A stretch of 64,000 nt of DNA from Thermoplasmata archaeon (GCA_021802055.1 JAKAAY010000008.1:1-64000), one strand, 5' to 3'; positions 17,978 to 27,377 are shown, counted from the first letter of the stretch. Numbers and translations are program-made. Notes: generated by a model from the letters alone, not told the origin.

Positions 17978-18961
17978 CTAGAGTTCCAGAAGGTTGAGGT
18001 TGAACTCGTTTAAATTCACTGAATAAAGATAGATGACCCCGGTATTGCTGATGGAGAAGGTCTGATTCTTGTAACCAGCCTCCAATGGGAATTGAGAGAA
18101 CATCCATTTAACTCCGACCTTGTTATTACCGGTAATCGATGTCTGCAGCCCGTAGCGCTCCTCCAGGGTTGAGTTCCATGATGAGGCTGCAGGAGAAGTG
18201 ATGTTGGTGTGAAAGGAGGTGAGCGTTATATTGGTCACAACAGCCGGTGTGTATCCTCCAATGTCTGGGTTATATATTGTTACATTCTCACCGTCAAAGT
18301 AGTCGTTCTCGTTTACCATGGAATATTGAAGAGTCACTATGGTTGCCCCGTATCCCCCAAACGATGTATTTTTCCCATATACTCCAAACTCTGATGCCTG
18401 AAGGACTCTCCCGGTGGAGTTTTTGTAAAAGCTAAGCGGAAGCGTTCCCACAAACTGGCTGTAATTTGAACCGGACTGCCTCACGGATATAGTGTCGCCC
18501 GTAAAGCAGAATTTCTCAGGCGTTATGAATGGTGTTGAAGTGAAGGTCTCTATGACTCCAGAACTATTAGATGATTTGTGGAAGTTGTATACATGCTGCG
18601 AACCTCCATAGCTGAATGTGACGTACATGTTGTATGACATGTTTATCCTGTAAGCTGTGGAATTGATGTACTGGATCAGGGTATTGGAATTTCCCGAAAA
18701 TGGCGGTGTACCCTGTATCCCTATGGGAAAGCTTTGTACGACAAACTGGTTAGGATAGGCAGTACCATTTCCCAGTTCGTTCTGCAGCTGTACAAAAGAG
18801 TTCTCAGTTTCAGCCACGAATTTCAGGTCATTGCTCTGTCCATTTGACGGTATGTACCAAAGAATGAAAGCGCTCACCAGCGAGACGACTATTACAAAGG
18901 TAAGCAGTGTGCCAATGACCACTGCAACTGAATCATCCCTATCTTTCGTTATAGGGTGCAT
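17978..18961 (-). CDS. Pilin-like surface protein without propeller
   Basis: 327 residues from the ATG at 18961. The frame extends to 19042, overlapping the upstream stop, but MHPITKDRDDSVAVVIGTLL gives the short charged head expected before the hydrophobic helix (ending ILWYIP). The marker SFPIGIQG follows the helix as in the neighbours (TFPMGIQG, IPMGIQG), and the C-terminal part also resembles theirs, but no propeller blades are present. It therefore looks like the bare scaffold into which the blades of the other two were inserted. Many N-x-S/T sequons are seen, suggesting N-glycosylation on the outside. It lies directly downstream of the 1207-residue repeat protein and is probably in its transcript. 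Confidence 0.72.
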   Translation of the reverse strand: MHPITKDRDDSVAVVIGTLLTFVIVVSLVSAFILWYIPSNGQSNDLKFVAETENSFVQLQNELGNGTAYPNQFVVQSFPIGIQGTPPFSGNSNTLIQYINSTAYRINMSYNMYVTFSYGGSQHVYNFHKSSNSSGVIETFTSTPFITPEKFCFTGDTISVRQSGSNYSQFVGTLPLSFYKNSTGRVLQASEFGVYGKNTSFGGYGATIVTLQYSMVNENDYFDGENVTIYNPDIGGYTPAVVTNITLTSFHTNITSPAASSWNSTLEERYGLQTSITGNNKVGVKWMFSQFPLEAGYKNQTFSISNTGVIYLYSVNLNEFNLNLLEL

Positions 18962-19038
18962 GTATTGCACCTTCGTGTGGAATTTGCGTCGGCCTGTTTC
19001 CTCTTTTCCACTACCTGTAGCAGGATGTACCCTGAATA

Positions 19039-22000
19039 TCATTCCTCCTTCCTTCTTTTCCTCATTACATAGACACCGGCAGCTGCGACGCCTGCAATGG
19101 CTATGACTCCAATTATGAGATACAGCTCAGTTGGCGTAATGAGTGGGGCCTTCGACGGAGTTGGGGTAGGTGCAGGGGGAGGCGGTGGTGGGACGTTCTT
19201 GGCGAAGCTGACCGGTATTGTCACGCTGGTACCGTTGACCAGCAGCGTGCCAGTGCTCACAGATGTGATGTGGTAGCCCGAGGTGTTGTATATCACATAG
19301 GCATAGGTTCCGTTTGGCACGGTGAAATTATTCCATATCAGCGTTGAAGTCGAATTCTCTCCATTGAGGTTAACAGTCCAGCTTGTGTTTGTCGGGAGAC
19401 CAGTCTCCTTGAATGAGACAGTATATACCACTTCAGTAAAATTGAGCAGGACAACCTTGCCTGTCCCCTTCAGGGTGAAAGTTCCACCTGGTGGCGCTCT
19501 CCATGTCAGGTTAGTTGAGTATGGAGCATACAGATAGGTGCCATTGGGGAGATTAAAAGTAGTTGAGTTGACAGTGTAAGTGGCATTTGAAAAATTGTAT
19601 TGTCCCCGGAGTACCAGTCCCCATTTAAATCCCGTAGGAAGGCCGTTTTCCTTGAATGTTACCTTGTTCATAAAGGCGTAGAAAGATATATTAATTGTTT
19701 GGCTCGTACCGCTGACTTTTACCGAGCCGGAATAAGGCGTCGGAGTGAACTCGTCATATTTTGATATTGTGTATGAATAAGTGCCATTCTGGACCACTAT
19801 GGAAATTTGCGTAGAGTTGGTCGAATAAATCTTGCCAGCAAAGGTAAGTGACCACAGGGAGCCAACTGGCAGGCCGCTTTCCTCAAACAACACATGATAG
19901 ACAAAGTCCTCGAATACTATGCTGATCGTCATGTTGGAGCCGGAAATGTTGAAGAATCCTCCGGAGGGGGAAGGAAAATAGGTGAACACGTTAACCGCTG
20001 TTTCCAGATAGTAAGAGTAGGTTCCGTTGCCAAGCAGTATGGAAATGGACGCTGACGAGGAAGAGTAGATCTTGCCGCCAAGTATAAAGTTCCAGGTAGT
20101 TCCGGGCGGTAAACCGACGCTGTTTACTGTTAACACATGGCTGTAATTATAGAAGGTAATGTTCTCTGTAAAACTGGCTCCTTTCACAGTCACGAATCCG
20201 GATGATTCCCTGGCTGCAAATGGGAACGAGGTCTGTACCGTAAAGTAGTATGTCCCGTTTGGAAGGTTGAATGAAACTGCCTGGAAACCTCCGGAATTCT
20301 CACTGATTCCGTTCAATATCACCTGGAAGCTCTGTCCAAGGGGAAGACCGGTTTCGGAGAACGTAACCTGACGGAGTGTGCTGTGGAAAATCAAAGTCCT
20401 GCTAGCGGAAGAATCAAGCCAGACAAATCCCCCAGAATTATATGAAAGGTAAGTCGAGCCAGTCTTATAGGCAGACTGATAATAATATGTGCCGTTTGGG
20501 ACCTGGAACGTAATGGGTTCGAATGCATTGCCTGTTTCGCTCCTCGATACCGTACCGTTAGTCAGATTCACGCTCCACGCGGCTGAGGATGGCAATCCTG
20601 TTTCATAGAAAGTAAGGGTTTCAAGCGCTCTTACGAAGAGGATGGTGGACGAGGGAGATATGACACGACTGGAATTATTTACATATATCGACCCTTCAGG
20701 CGAAAATGGTCTGAAGCCTGCAGGCATACCCACCTGATAATAATATAGCCCGTTTGACAGATTTATAATGCTGCTGTCTTCGTACAGGCTCGTGTAAGCT
20801 TTAAACGTCCCGTTGGGATAATAAAGGCTCACGCTCCAGCTGGTGCCAGCGGGCAAGCCACTCTCATTAAACTGAATGCTATGAATTTCCTTGACAAACA
20901 CCACCGATATGTTTGTATAATTCACTCCATCCCAATAAACCGTCCCGGAGGAATTTACCACGGGAACATACCCGTCCGTGGAAAAAACGCTGAAGTACAG
21001 CTTGACTGTTACTCCCTTGGTCTGATTGTAATAGATCTCGGAAAAGGACGAACTGAGCAAAGCATGAACTCTGTATGAAGTGTTGTTTAAACCAACAGAC
21101 CACTGAGTGGATGAGGGAAGACCGGTTTCGTAGAAGACCAGGTAGGGAAAAACGTTCTTTCCTGAAGTCGTGTTATAGGAGACCTTAGGCTCATTGGTGT
21201 AATTAAAGGTCACGTGAAATGTTACCGAGCCCTCAGTGTCATTGTTCGAATAGTTGCCCGTGTAGACCGATCCGGTATTTGTGCCGTTCACTCTAAAATC
21301 CGCAACAGGCAGGACAGTGTAGTAAATCTTCTTCGCCACTGCAGGAATAGGCTCCGTAAAATAGATCTCGCTTGAGGAGCTATTTTCAACAACCCCTCCC
21401 ATCTTCACGGCCCATAGGGTGTTCTCAGAATTAAACGAAGGAAGACCGTTCTCGATGAACTCAACTTTAAAGTAATTCGGTACAAAATGGATCAGGACCC
21501 GCTGGGGCTCTCTGTTAAGTTTCAATGTGCCTGTTCCAGAGAAAGAATGAGTCGTGAAATTCTTGGCTGGAATGACAGAATAGGAATATAACCCGTTGGG
21601 CAGGCTAAATTCAATGGATGTTGAATTGGAGAATTGGGTCAGTATTTGGCCCGAGGAGGAGTTGATAAGTGTGACCCCCCACACCGGTGCGTTGCCGTCA
21701 CCAACCGGAAGCCCACTTTCGGTAAAATTCGCAACGTAAAGACCGCTGGCGAAATTCACCCTTTGGTAGTAGTTACCGCCGCTTATGGTGAAAGTTCCGG
21801 TTTCAGGATTGGGTATGTACATTCCAAGCCCGCTTATGGTGTAGGTGTATGTTCCATTGGGCAGGGTAACACCAATGGTAGAATTTATTGAACTTTGCCT
21901 GAAAACAGCATGGGTGGAGTTGACAATGGTAACGTTCCACAAACTGCCTGTACCAGACATAGGCAGTCCCGTTTCATTGAATACTGCCTCATATCGGCTG

Positions 22001-22662
22001 CTTGCAAATGAAAGAGACACCAGAACATTGGCATTGGCAACCGATATGGTTCCTGTCTTGCTCAAAATATAGTAACCGGAAGGAGGGAAAACCGCATAAG
22101 TATAGCTTCCATTCGGGACTGTGAACGAAATGTTCCGTGCCGCAGCCGACTGGGATATTCCGTCAAATGTCACAGACCACAGAGGTATGGTTGTTTCCCC
22201 CGGCACACTTTGAGTTCCCAGTCCTGTTTCATTGAATGTTACGGTGAAAAGCGTGCTGCTGAATACAACGCTTACAAGCACATTCGCCCCCGAAACATTG
22301 ACGCTTCCGGAACCAGGAGTGGCCTGGAAGCCTTGGGATGTGGTGACGTTATAATGGTATGTCCCCTGTGAGACATTGAAGGTAATCTCATCTGTCGATG
22401 ACTTTGAGATTTTTCCGCTGAGATTAACGGTCCATAGCTGACCTGTCGGAGAAGAAGGCAGCCCGCTTTCCCTGAATACCACCTGGTAAATTGAGGTGGA
22501 GTAGGGGGCGTTATCCGTGCCCTGAGTCCCTGCAGGCTTCCCTGTATGAGAGGTTCCTGCGGAAAGGGGGAAAGCAACCTGCAAAATCATCAACAGTATG
22601 ACAGCGCAAACACTGGTTTTCAGTATGATACGAGACTTGTCAGTCAGAAGCGAGTGAACCAT
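19039..22662 (-). CDS. Giant surface protein of 13 'ETGLP' modules with C-terminal membrane anchor
   Basis: 1207 residues from the ATG at 22662, chosen because a TATA box (22691-22698) lies about 32 nt upstream; the frame extends to 22770. An N-terminal hydrophobic export signal (CAVILLMILQVAFPLSAG, residues 16-33) is followed by 13 modules of about 80-95 residues. Each opens with F-x-E-[TSN]-GLP-x(2-8)-W and closes with a strand like LPNGTYxYxV. Then come a Pro-rich spacer (PPPPPAPTPTPSKAP), one membrane helix (LIIGVIAIAGVAAAGVYV) and a basic tail RKRRKEE. The topology is outside-facing repeats held by a C-terminal helix. Many N-x-S/T sites. Similar repeats are known from exported Thermoplasmatales proteins; no enzyme domain is seen. 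Adhesion or S-layer-like structure is inferred. Confidence 0.82.
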   Translation of the reverse strand: MVHSLLTDKSRIILKTSVCAVILLMILQVAFPLSAGTSHTGKPAGTQGTDNAPYSTSIYQVVFRESGLPSSPTGQLWTVNLSGKISKSSTDEITFNVSQGTYHYNVTTSQGFQATPGSGSVNVSGANVLVSVVFSSTLFTVTFNETGLGTQSVPGETTIPLWSVTFDGISQSAAARNISFTVPNGSYTYAVFPPSGYYILSKTGTISVANANVLVSLSFASSRYEAVFNETGLPMSGTGSLWNVTIVNSTHAVFRQSSINSTIGVTLPNGTYTYTISGLGMYIPNPETGTFTISGGNYYQRVNFASGLYVANFTESGLPVGDGNAPVWGVTLINSSSGQILTQFSNSTSIEFSLPNGLYSYSVIPAKNFTTHSFSGTGTLKLNREPQRVLIHFVPNYFKVEFIENGLPSFNSENTLWAVKMGGVVENSSSSEIYFTEPIPAVAKKIYYTVLPVADFRVNGTNTGSVYTGNYSNNDTEGSVTFHVTFNYTNEPKVSYNTTSGKNVFPYLVFYETGLPSSTQWSVGLNNTSYRVHALLSSSFSEIYYNQTKGVTVKLYFSVFSTDGYVPVVNSSGTVYWDGVNYTNISVVFVKEIHSIQFNESGLPAGTSWSVSLYYPNGTFKAYTSLYEDSSIINLSNGLYYYQVGMPAGFRPFSPEGSIYVNNSSRVISPSSTILFVRALETLTFYETGLPSSAAWSVNLTNGTVSRSETGNAFEPITFQVPNGTYYYQSAYKTGSTYLSYNSGGFVWLDSSASRTLIFHSTLRQVTFSETGLPLGQSFQVILNGISENSGGFQAVSFNLPNGTYYFTVQTSFPFAARESSGFVTVKGASFTENITFYNYSHVLTVNSVGLPPGTTWNFILGGKIYSSSSASISILLGNGTYSYYLETAVNVFTYFPSPSGGFFNISGSNMTISIVFEDFVYHVLFEESGLPVGSLWSLTFAGKIYSTNSTQISIVVQNGTYSYTISKYDEFTPTPYSGSVKVSGTSQTINISFYAFMNKVTFKENGLPTGFKWGLVLRGQYNFSNATYTVNSTTFNLPNGTYLYAPYSTNLTWRAPPGGTFTLKGTGKVVLLNFTEVVYTVSFKETGLPTNTSWTVNLNGENSTSTLIWNNFTVPNGTYAYVIYNTSGYHITSVSTGTLLVNGTSVTIPVSFAKNVPPPPPPAPTPTPSKAPLITPTELYLIIGVIAIAGVAAAGVYVMRKRRKEE

Positions 22663-22690
22663 AAACTTGTTCCAATGGTTAGCGGTATTT

Positions 22691-22698
22691 GTATAAAG
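22691..22698 (-). promoter_or_regulatory. TATA box for the giant repeat surface protein
   Basis: Minus-strand CTTTATAC, centred about 32 nt upstream of the ATG at 22662. It lies inside the longest open frame, so it argues against starts further upstream. Confidence 0.55.
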
Positions 22699-22798
22699 TA
22701 TTTTTCCGATCAAGAATGGCATGGTCACTGACGTGCAACAAACTGGTACGGTCAAGCGGGTTGTATCCATGATCAGGGGATAAGATGGATGACAACAG

Positions 22799-22805
22799 AT
22801 TTTAA
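22799..22805 (+). promoter_or_regulatory. TATA box of purB
   Basis: ATTTTAA, centred about 25 nt before the TTG at 22827 and 19 nt before the GTG at 22821. Confidence 0.5.
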
Positions 22806-22826
22806 CCCAGACGTTATGGAGTGCTG

Positions 22827-24197
22827 TTGATAGTATCGCCGTTGGATTACAGATACGGAAGGGATAACGCGAAGGAAATATTCACAGAGGCATACCGGGT
22901 AAAGAGCATGCTGGAGGTGGAATCTGCATCTTCCATTGCTCTGGCAGCGCATGGGAAAATCCCCCGGGAAGCGTCAGCCGATATCGTGCGAGCATGCAGG
23001 GGCAATCACGTACAGCTTCAGAGAATCAAGGAATTGGAGAAGGAGACTCAGCACGATATAATGGCTCTTACCAGGGCTATTTCTGAACAGGTTAGTGCGG
23101 GCAAACCCTACGTTCACTTTGGGCTGACTTCAAACGACGTCAATGATACGGCTCTTTCCCTCCAGATAAAGGCATTCTCCAGAATAATGGCAGAAGATCT
23201 GCTGCTCGTTATGGCAGAACTTGAAGAGCTGATTAGAAAATATTCAGGCTCTGTAATGCTCGGAAGAACCCATGGACAACATGCCAGCCCCATTACATTT
23301 GGCCTTAAGATGGCCGTATTCCTTGGGGAATTCACCAGACATGCCGAGAGATTTCTGGACGGCATGCCCCGCGTGCTTGTGGGTAAAATGCTTGGCCCCG
23401 TTGGTACGGGTGCAACCATCGGCGCTGATGCCCTCGAGGTTCAGGAAGAATTTGTCAGTTACCTGGGGTTGGGCAGCGAAATAAATCCATCACAGGTAAC
23501 AGGCAGAGACAGGCTAATCGAGTATCTCTCAGTAATCAACAACATCTCCGTCAGCACGGAAAAACTCTCCACGGAAATTCGGAACCTGCAGCGCCCTGAG
23601 ATAGGTGAGGTCTCTGAATATTTCGAAACAGAGAAGCAGGTTGGATCCAGTTCTATGCCCTCCAAGATGAACCCCGTCACCAGCGAGAATATAACGAGTC
23701 TCTCCAGGCTTATCCGATCCTTTATCATCCCCCAGTATGAGGGCTCCATTATGTGGCACGAAAGAGACCTCACCAACAGCGCACTTGAAAGGTTCACCAT
23801 ACCCTACTCCTCAATTCTCATTGACTATGTACTTGCGAAGTTACAGGACGTGCTGAGCAGGCTGGCAATCAATGAACAGAGGATGAAGAAGAACCTAAAC
23901 TCCAGCTATCTCGCGATGTCGGAGTCCCTGGTGCTCATGCTGGTGAATCACGGCATACCCAGACTTGAGGCACACGAGCTCGTCAGACGGGCATCAGTCT
24001 CGACCTCAGAAAGATCCGAACTTGTTGCTGCCATTGTTAAATCTGCCTCCAGCCATGGGGTCTCGGAAAAGGATGTGGAAACTTCCCTGGAGGCGTCCAG
24101 TTTCCTCGGAGCAACTGCGAATATATGCAAAAGCACCCTGGAAAAGTCGGTTATGACAAGAAAGAGGCTTTCAGAATATGCCGGGAGGAAGGATTAG
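22827..24197 (+). CDS. purB: Adenylosuccinate lyase
   Basis: 456 residues. Seen: the opening IVSPLDYRYG, the fumarase-superfamily motifs TSNDVNDTA (about residue 102), GRTHGQHASP (about 147, with the catalytic His) and the signature GSSSMPSKMNP (about 273-283, with the catalytic Ser loop). The enzyme releases fumarate from SAICAR and from adenylosuccinate in purine synthesis; purC lies elsewhere in the window (45752). The start is a TTG at 22827 on family length and TATA spacing; a GTG at 22821 is the alternative. The next gene begins at the base after the stop, so it heads a two-gene operon. Confidence 0.96.
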   Translation: MIVSPLDYRYGRDNAKEIFTEAYRVKSMLEVESASSIALAAHGKIPREASADIVRACRGNHVQLQRIKELEKETQHDIMALTRAISEQVSAGKPYVHFGLTSNDVNDTALSLQIKAFSRIMAEDLLLVMAELEELIRKYSGSVMLGRTHGQHASPITFGLKMAVFLGEFTRHAERFLDGMPRVLVGKMLGPVGTGATIGADALEVQEEFVSYLGLGSEINPSQVTGRDRLIEYLSVINNISVSTEKLSTEIRNLQRPEIGEVSEYFETEKQVGSSSMPSKMNPVTSENITSLSRLIRSFIIPQYEGSIMWHERDLTNSALERFTIPYSSILIDYVLAKLQDVLSRLAINEQRMKKNLNSSYLAMSESLVLMLVNHGIPRLEAHELVRRASVSTSERSELVAAIVKSASSHGVSEKDVETSLEASSFLGATANICKSTLEKSVMTRKRLSEYAGRKD

Positions 24198-24788
24198 TTG
24201 GAACAGGAGTTGCCGACACATAATATCAGGGAGAAAATTCTTGCTTATCTGGCAGAGCAGGAGAATTCCATTGCAGGGATTCTAAAGCGCTTGCAGCGTG
24301 ACGGGATAAATATACACAGGCTTATTCTTACCGGATACCTTAATGAGATGGTGGAATCTGGTGAACTAAGGGAGAGGAGCCTCACACCATCTCGGGTATT
24401 TTCCATTCAGATACCTCCGTCGAAGGATATCTATTTCATCACGGGAAAGGTATGCAGGGAGATCGATGAGAACAATGATGGAGATCTTGCTCTTTCTGTT
24501 CTGCGCTTCCTCCTTGACCGTCCTGTGTTTTTCAGGGAACTTGAAAGATGCGGTGTGTCCTTTCCTAAAAAATTCAGGAAAGTCACATCAGATCGGAGAT
24601 CATCGTATCTTAAGCAACTTGCGTCCACAGGGATCGTTGTTCCCACAAATAACGAATTGATTGATCCCGAGAGCGTAAACCAGCCAATGCTGATGAAAGC
24701 ACTCAGGGAGATAATAAACCAGTCAGTCTCAATCAGCGGAAGATTGCAGGGAAATAGCAGAATGAACCAGACGACTCTTGACCAATAA
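24198..24788 (+). CDS. Winged-helix (DNA-binding-like) protein, function unknown
   Basis: 196 residues starting at a TTG immediately after the purB stop (TAG-TTG), so translation is probably coupled. The first 75 residues read as a winged helix (REKILAYLAEQENSIAGILK, then LILTGYLNEMVESGELRERS and a strand SRVFSIQI). Residues 95-155 give a second helical pair (SVLRFLLDRPVFFRELERCG) and a wing (LKQLASTGIVV). No effector-binding motif or catalytic residue is evident. A regulator or chromatin-type protein is plausible; the purB link may be only positional. No named family recognised. Confidence 0.6.
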   Translation: MEQELPTHNIREKILAYLAEQENSIAGILKRLQRDGINIHRLILTGYLNEMVESGELRERSLTPSRVFSIQIPPSKDIYFITGKVCREIDENNDGDLALSVLRFLLDRPVFFRELERCGVSFPKKFRKVTSDRRSSYLKQLASTGIVVPTNNELIDPESVNQPMLMKALREIINQSVSISGRLQGNSRMNQTTLDQ

Positions 24789-24790
24789 TA

Positions 24791-24799
24791 TTTATATTG
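24791..24799 (+). promoter_or_regulatory. TATA box of the radical SAM gene
   Basis: TTTATATTG, centred 27 nt before the ATG at 24822; this fixes that ATG rather than the TTG at 24816 as the start of a leaderless mRNA. Confidence 0.6.
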
Positions 24800-24821
24800 G
24801 CCTCTCAAATTTGGCTTGGTA

Positions 24822-25880
24822 ATGAATAAAATCAGCGGTGGCTCTTCCTATTCCGGCAGGCTATCGATTGGCTGCAGCATGTGTGCCAGGGGTGAAAAGA
24901 TGGTTCTCTTCATATCTGGAATATGTGATGCCAAGTGTTTCTACTGTCCTCTGTCTGAGAACCGCAAGATGAATGACGTGATGTATGCGGATGAAATGCC
25001 TATTTCTGAAGTCGGAGATGCAATACTGGAGGCGGGTCTCATCAGGGCCTCTGGAACCGGCATAACCGGAGGCGACCCCATGAAATTTTATCAACGAACC
25101 TCCGAATACATTAAGGCTCTAAAAGATGAATATGGTGAAGGGCACCACATCCATCTCTACACCATAAGTGGATCGGAGCCGGGCATCAGGGCCGTCGCTA
25201 AGGCAGGTCTCGACGAGATAAGATTTCATCCACCGGAAGAGATATGGGGAATTATGGATCGGTCTGCTTTCAAAGACCGGATAAAGTGGGCAAAGGAAGA
25301 AGGCATGGATGTGGCAATCGAGGTCCCAAGCCTCCCTGGCAGGGAGGCTGAAATGGAAAAATTGCTCGACTTTGCCAGCAGAGTCGGAGTGGATTACGTC
25401 AACCTGAATGAACTTGAATTCTCCGAGACAAACTACAGAAGCCTCCTGGGTCATGGATACATGGTGAGAGGGGAGACTGCTTCTGGGGCAAAGGGAAGCA
25501 GGGAGGCCGCGATTGAGATGGTCAGGAAGTTCAGCGGCTATTCTGTCCACTACTGCTCTGCTTCCTTTAAGGATGGGGTACAGCTCAGAAACAGGCTCAA
25601 GAGAAGGGCAAAGAGCATTGCCAGAAATGCCGATTTCATAACCAAGGACGGTACGATCATCAAAGGGATCATTGAGGCTGAAGACAAGGAGGCGGCAGTT
25701 TCATTTCTGCTCACCTCCGGAGTGGATCACTCTCAGATTTTTGTTAACAGCAAGAAAAACAGGGTTGAGTTCCCTGCCTGGATGATTGATTCATTGCGGA
25801 AAACGGATAACTTTGAAATTTACCAGGTTGAGGAATATCCAACCTGGGATGCCATAGAGGTCGAAAGAGTCAAGATTTAA
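24822..25880 (+). CDS. Radical SAM protein (archaeal COG2108-like)
   Basis: 352 residues. The 4Fe-4S/SAM site is C-x3-C-x2-C in CDAKCFYC (residues 35, 39, 42), preceded by CSMC (18, 21). The glycine motif TGITGGDP near residue 83 binds SAM, and HLYTISGSEPG continues the barrel. The layout agrees with the archaeal group annotated as related to pyruvate formate-lyase activating enzyme (COG2108), whose substrate is unknown. The C-terminal 100 residues are less conserved and may bind the substrate. It stands alone, with its own TATA box. A TTG at 24816 is an alternative start. Confidence 0.85.
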   Translation: MNKISGGSSYSGRLSIGCSMCARGEKMVLFISGICDAKCFYCPLSENRKMNDVMYADEMPISEVGDAILEAGLIRASGTGITGGDPMKFYQRTSEYIKALKDEYGEGHHIHLYTISGSEPGIRAVAKAGLDEIRFHPPEEIWGIMDRSAFKDRIKWAKEEGMDVAIEVPSLPGREAEMEKLLDFASRVGVDYVNLNELEFSETNYRSLLGHGYMVRGETASGAKGSREAAIEMVRKFSGYSVHYCSASFKDGVQLRNRLKRRAKSIARNADFITKDGTIIKGIIEAEDKEAAVSFLLTSGVDHSQIFVNSKKNRVEFPAWMIDSLRKTDNFEIYQVEEYPTWDAIEVERVKI

Positions 25881-26010
25881 CATTTGCGATCAAGAATTCC
25901 CATTTCGCAGGACAGGGGATTAAAGGGAGCAAAAACTTAACGTCTTTCCAAGGATAATAAAATTTCCGCTGGCAGACAGAAGCGAAAGATGTCGGATCGC
26001 ATATTGCTTC

Positions 26011-26172
26011 ATGCGTGCCTGCATCCGTAAGGTCAGATGGCTTGGCATGAACAGCGGAGTACCTTCGGGTCGAAGGGAATTCAAGCCCATGGAGGTTCCG
26101 CCGGCAACCTTCGAGGTGGGAATCTCAATGCGAAAGCCGGGAAAAGAGGTCACACAACTTCCAACCGGTCCA
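26011..26172 (+). pseudogene. Possible TnpB C-terminal remnant
   Basis: A plus-strand frame contains the run GRREFKPMEVPPAT followed by VGISMRKPGKEVTQ. Its REFKPMEV part parallels the C-terminal PEVTPVEIGALP of the clearer TnpB remnant at 27528-27730. There is no start, no zinc finger and no terminal hairpin, so if it is a relic it is only the tail. It runs into the 3' end of dph6 on the other strand. The rest of the 25881-26149 gap holds nothing else recognised. Confidence 0.35.
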
Positions 26173-26797
26173 GAAACAGGAACCCGGCCAGGCCGTTTAC
26201 TACATTATGTGACTCCATTACCCTTACTGATTTTTTAGAACCAGCCCATCCGGTTACAAATGTTTCATACTCTCCACCCTCACCAATGAGGCTGATTCCA
26301 TGTTTCAGGTGAACAGAATGGAGGTACTCCACCATGGTCCTGTCGAGCTCTCTTCCGAGTAGCTCTATACCGAGGCCCTCGGCTGATACGGACACTATGA
26401 TGGCCCTGATCCCTCTTCTGTTAATCTCCTCCAGTATGAGATCGTGACTCTTTCTCCATAAGGGATTATAGGAAAGCATTCCATTCTCAGCACACATGCG
26501 TTCGATCCGGGTCTTCTGGTATTCAGATTCCACAGCTCCAGATATTACGCATTCCACGCCTTTCCCTGCTTTCTCTGCCAGATAACCTGCAATCGCCCTC
26601 TCCTCCAATGATACCCATTTGAGCCCAAGAATGGATGCAGGGTACATTGCAAGCACAGCATTCGGGTAATGGTACATGAAGGAGTCCTTCTCCGGCAGGA
26701 CTGTAATAAGCTCCTCTATCTCCATCCCCTGTTCGTTTGCCAGCGTTGCCGCCATGAATGAATCCTTGCCGCCGGAAAATAACGCTACGGATCTCAA
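26150..26797 (-). CDS. dph6: Diphthine--ammonia ligase, Dph6-type ATP pyrophosphatase
   Basis: About 215 residues from a TTG at 26797, giving MRSVALFSGGKDS, the normal family N-terminus; a TATA-like TTTTAAG is 28 nt upstream. An ATG at 26812 is the alternative. Seen: the PP-loop SGGKDS (residues 8-13), ISGAVESEYQKTR near 90, NPLWRKS near 115 and EGGEYETFV near 180, all typical of archaeal Dph6 (MJ0570-like). The enzyme amidates diphthine on elongation factor 2 using ATP and ammonium, the last step in making diphthamide. The next gene upstream is divergent, so it is monocistronic. Confidence 0.88.
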   Translation of the reverse strand: MRSVALFSGGKDSFMAATLANEQGMEIEELITVLPEKDSFMYHYPNAVLAMYPASILGLKWVSLEERAIAGYLAEKAGKGVECVISGAVESEYQKTRIERMCAENGMLSYNPLWRKSHDLILEEINRRGIRAIIVSVSAEGLGIELLGRELDRTMVEYLHSVHLKHGISLIGEGGEYETFVTGWAGSKKSVRVMESHNVVNGLAGFLFLDRLEVV

Positions 26798-26863
26798 CAG
26801 CACTGCATGCATGATCGATTCTTAAAATGACGCAGAGAATGAAGAGACGGCCTATGCCAATGA

Positions 26864-26871
26864 TTAAATAA
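26864..26871 (+). promoter_or_regulatory. TATA box of the peroxiredoxin gene
   Basis: TTAAATAA, centred about 30 nt before the ATG at 26898, giving a leader of only a few bases. Confidence 0.5.
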
Positions 26872-26897
26872 ATTGCTCCAATACGAAGCCGATAGCT

Positions 26898-27371
26898 ATG
26901 TCACTGGAAATAAATGATAAGGCACCGGCGTTCAGTCTTGTTAACAAGGATTTAAAAATCAGGTCCCTGGATGATTACCGCGGGAAAAAGACCATTCTAC
27001 TGTTTTTCCCCGGGGCTTTCACCGGCGTTTGCACAAAAGAGCTCTGCCACTTCAGGGATTCCATGAGCAAACTCAACGATGCAAAGGCTAATGTGATGGG
27101 AATCAGCGTGGATCAACCATTCTCTCTTGCCCAGTTCGCGAAGGAGAATAACCTGAATTTCGATCTCCTCAGTGACGCAACGAGAGAAGTCTCAAAAAAA
27201 TACGATTCCCTGCATACTGATTTCATCAACATTAAAGGACTAACCGCCTCCAAAAGGTCAGTTTTCATTCTTGATGGAGAAGGCAGGATCAGGTACAGGT
27301 GGATCAGCGAGGACCCTGGAAAGGAACCTGATTACGATGCGGTTATCGCCAAGGCCGCTGAGATAAAATGA
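26898..27371 (+). CDS. Peroxiredoxin, BCP/AhpC-TSA type
   Basis: 157 residues with a thioredoxin fold. The peroxidatic site is PGAFTGVCTKELC with Cys45 and a second Cys50, the spacing of the atypical 2-Cys BCP group. Pro38 and Thr42 of the P-x3-T-x2-C motif are present, and the catalytic Arg is expected in the RSVFILD segment near 115. It reduces hydrogen peroxide and alkyl hydroperoxides in the cytosol using a thiol donor; no reductase gene is nearby. The start is set by the TATA box 30 nt upstream. A GC-rich inverted repeat follows the stop. Confidence 0.93.
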   Translation: MSLEINDKAPAFSLVNKDLKIRSLDDYRGKKTILLFFPGAFTGVCTKELCHFRDSMSKLNDAKANVMGISVDQPFSLAQFAKENNLNFDLLSDATREVSKKYDSLHTDFINIKGLTASKRSVFILDGEGRIRYRWISEDPGKEPDYDAVIAKAAEIK

Positions 27372-27377
27372 TATCGG

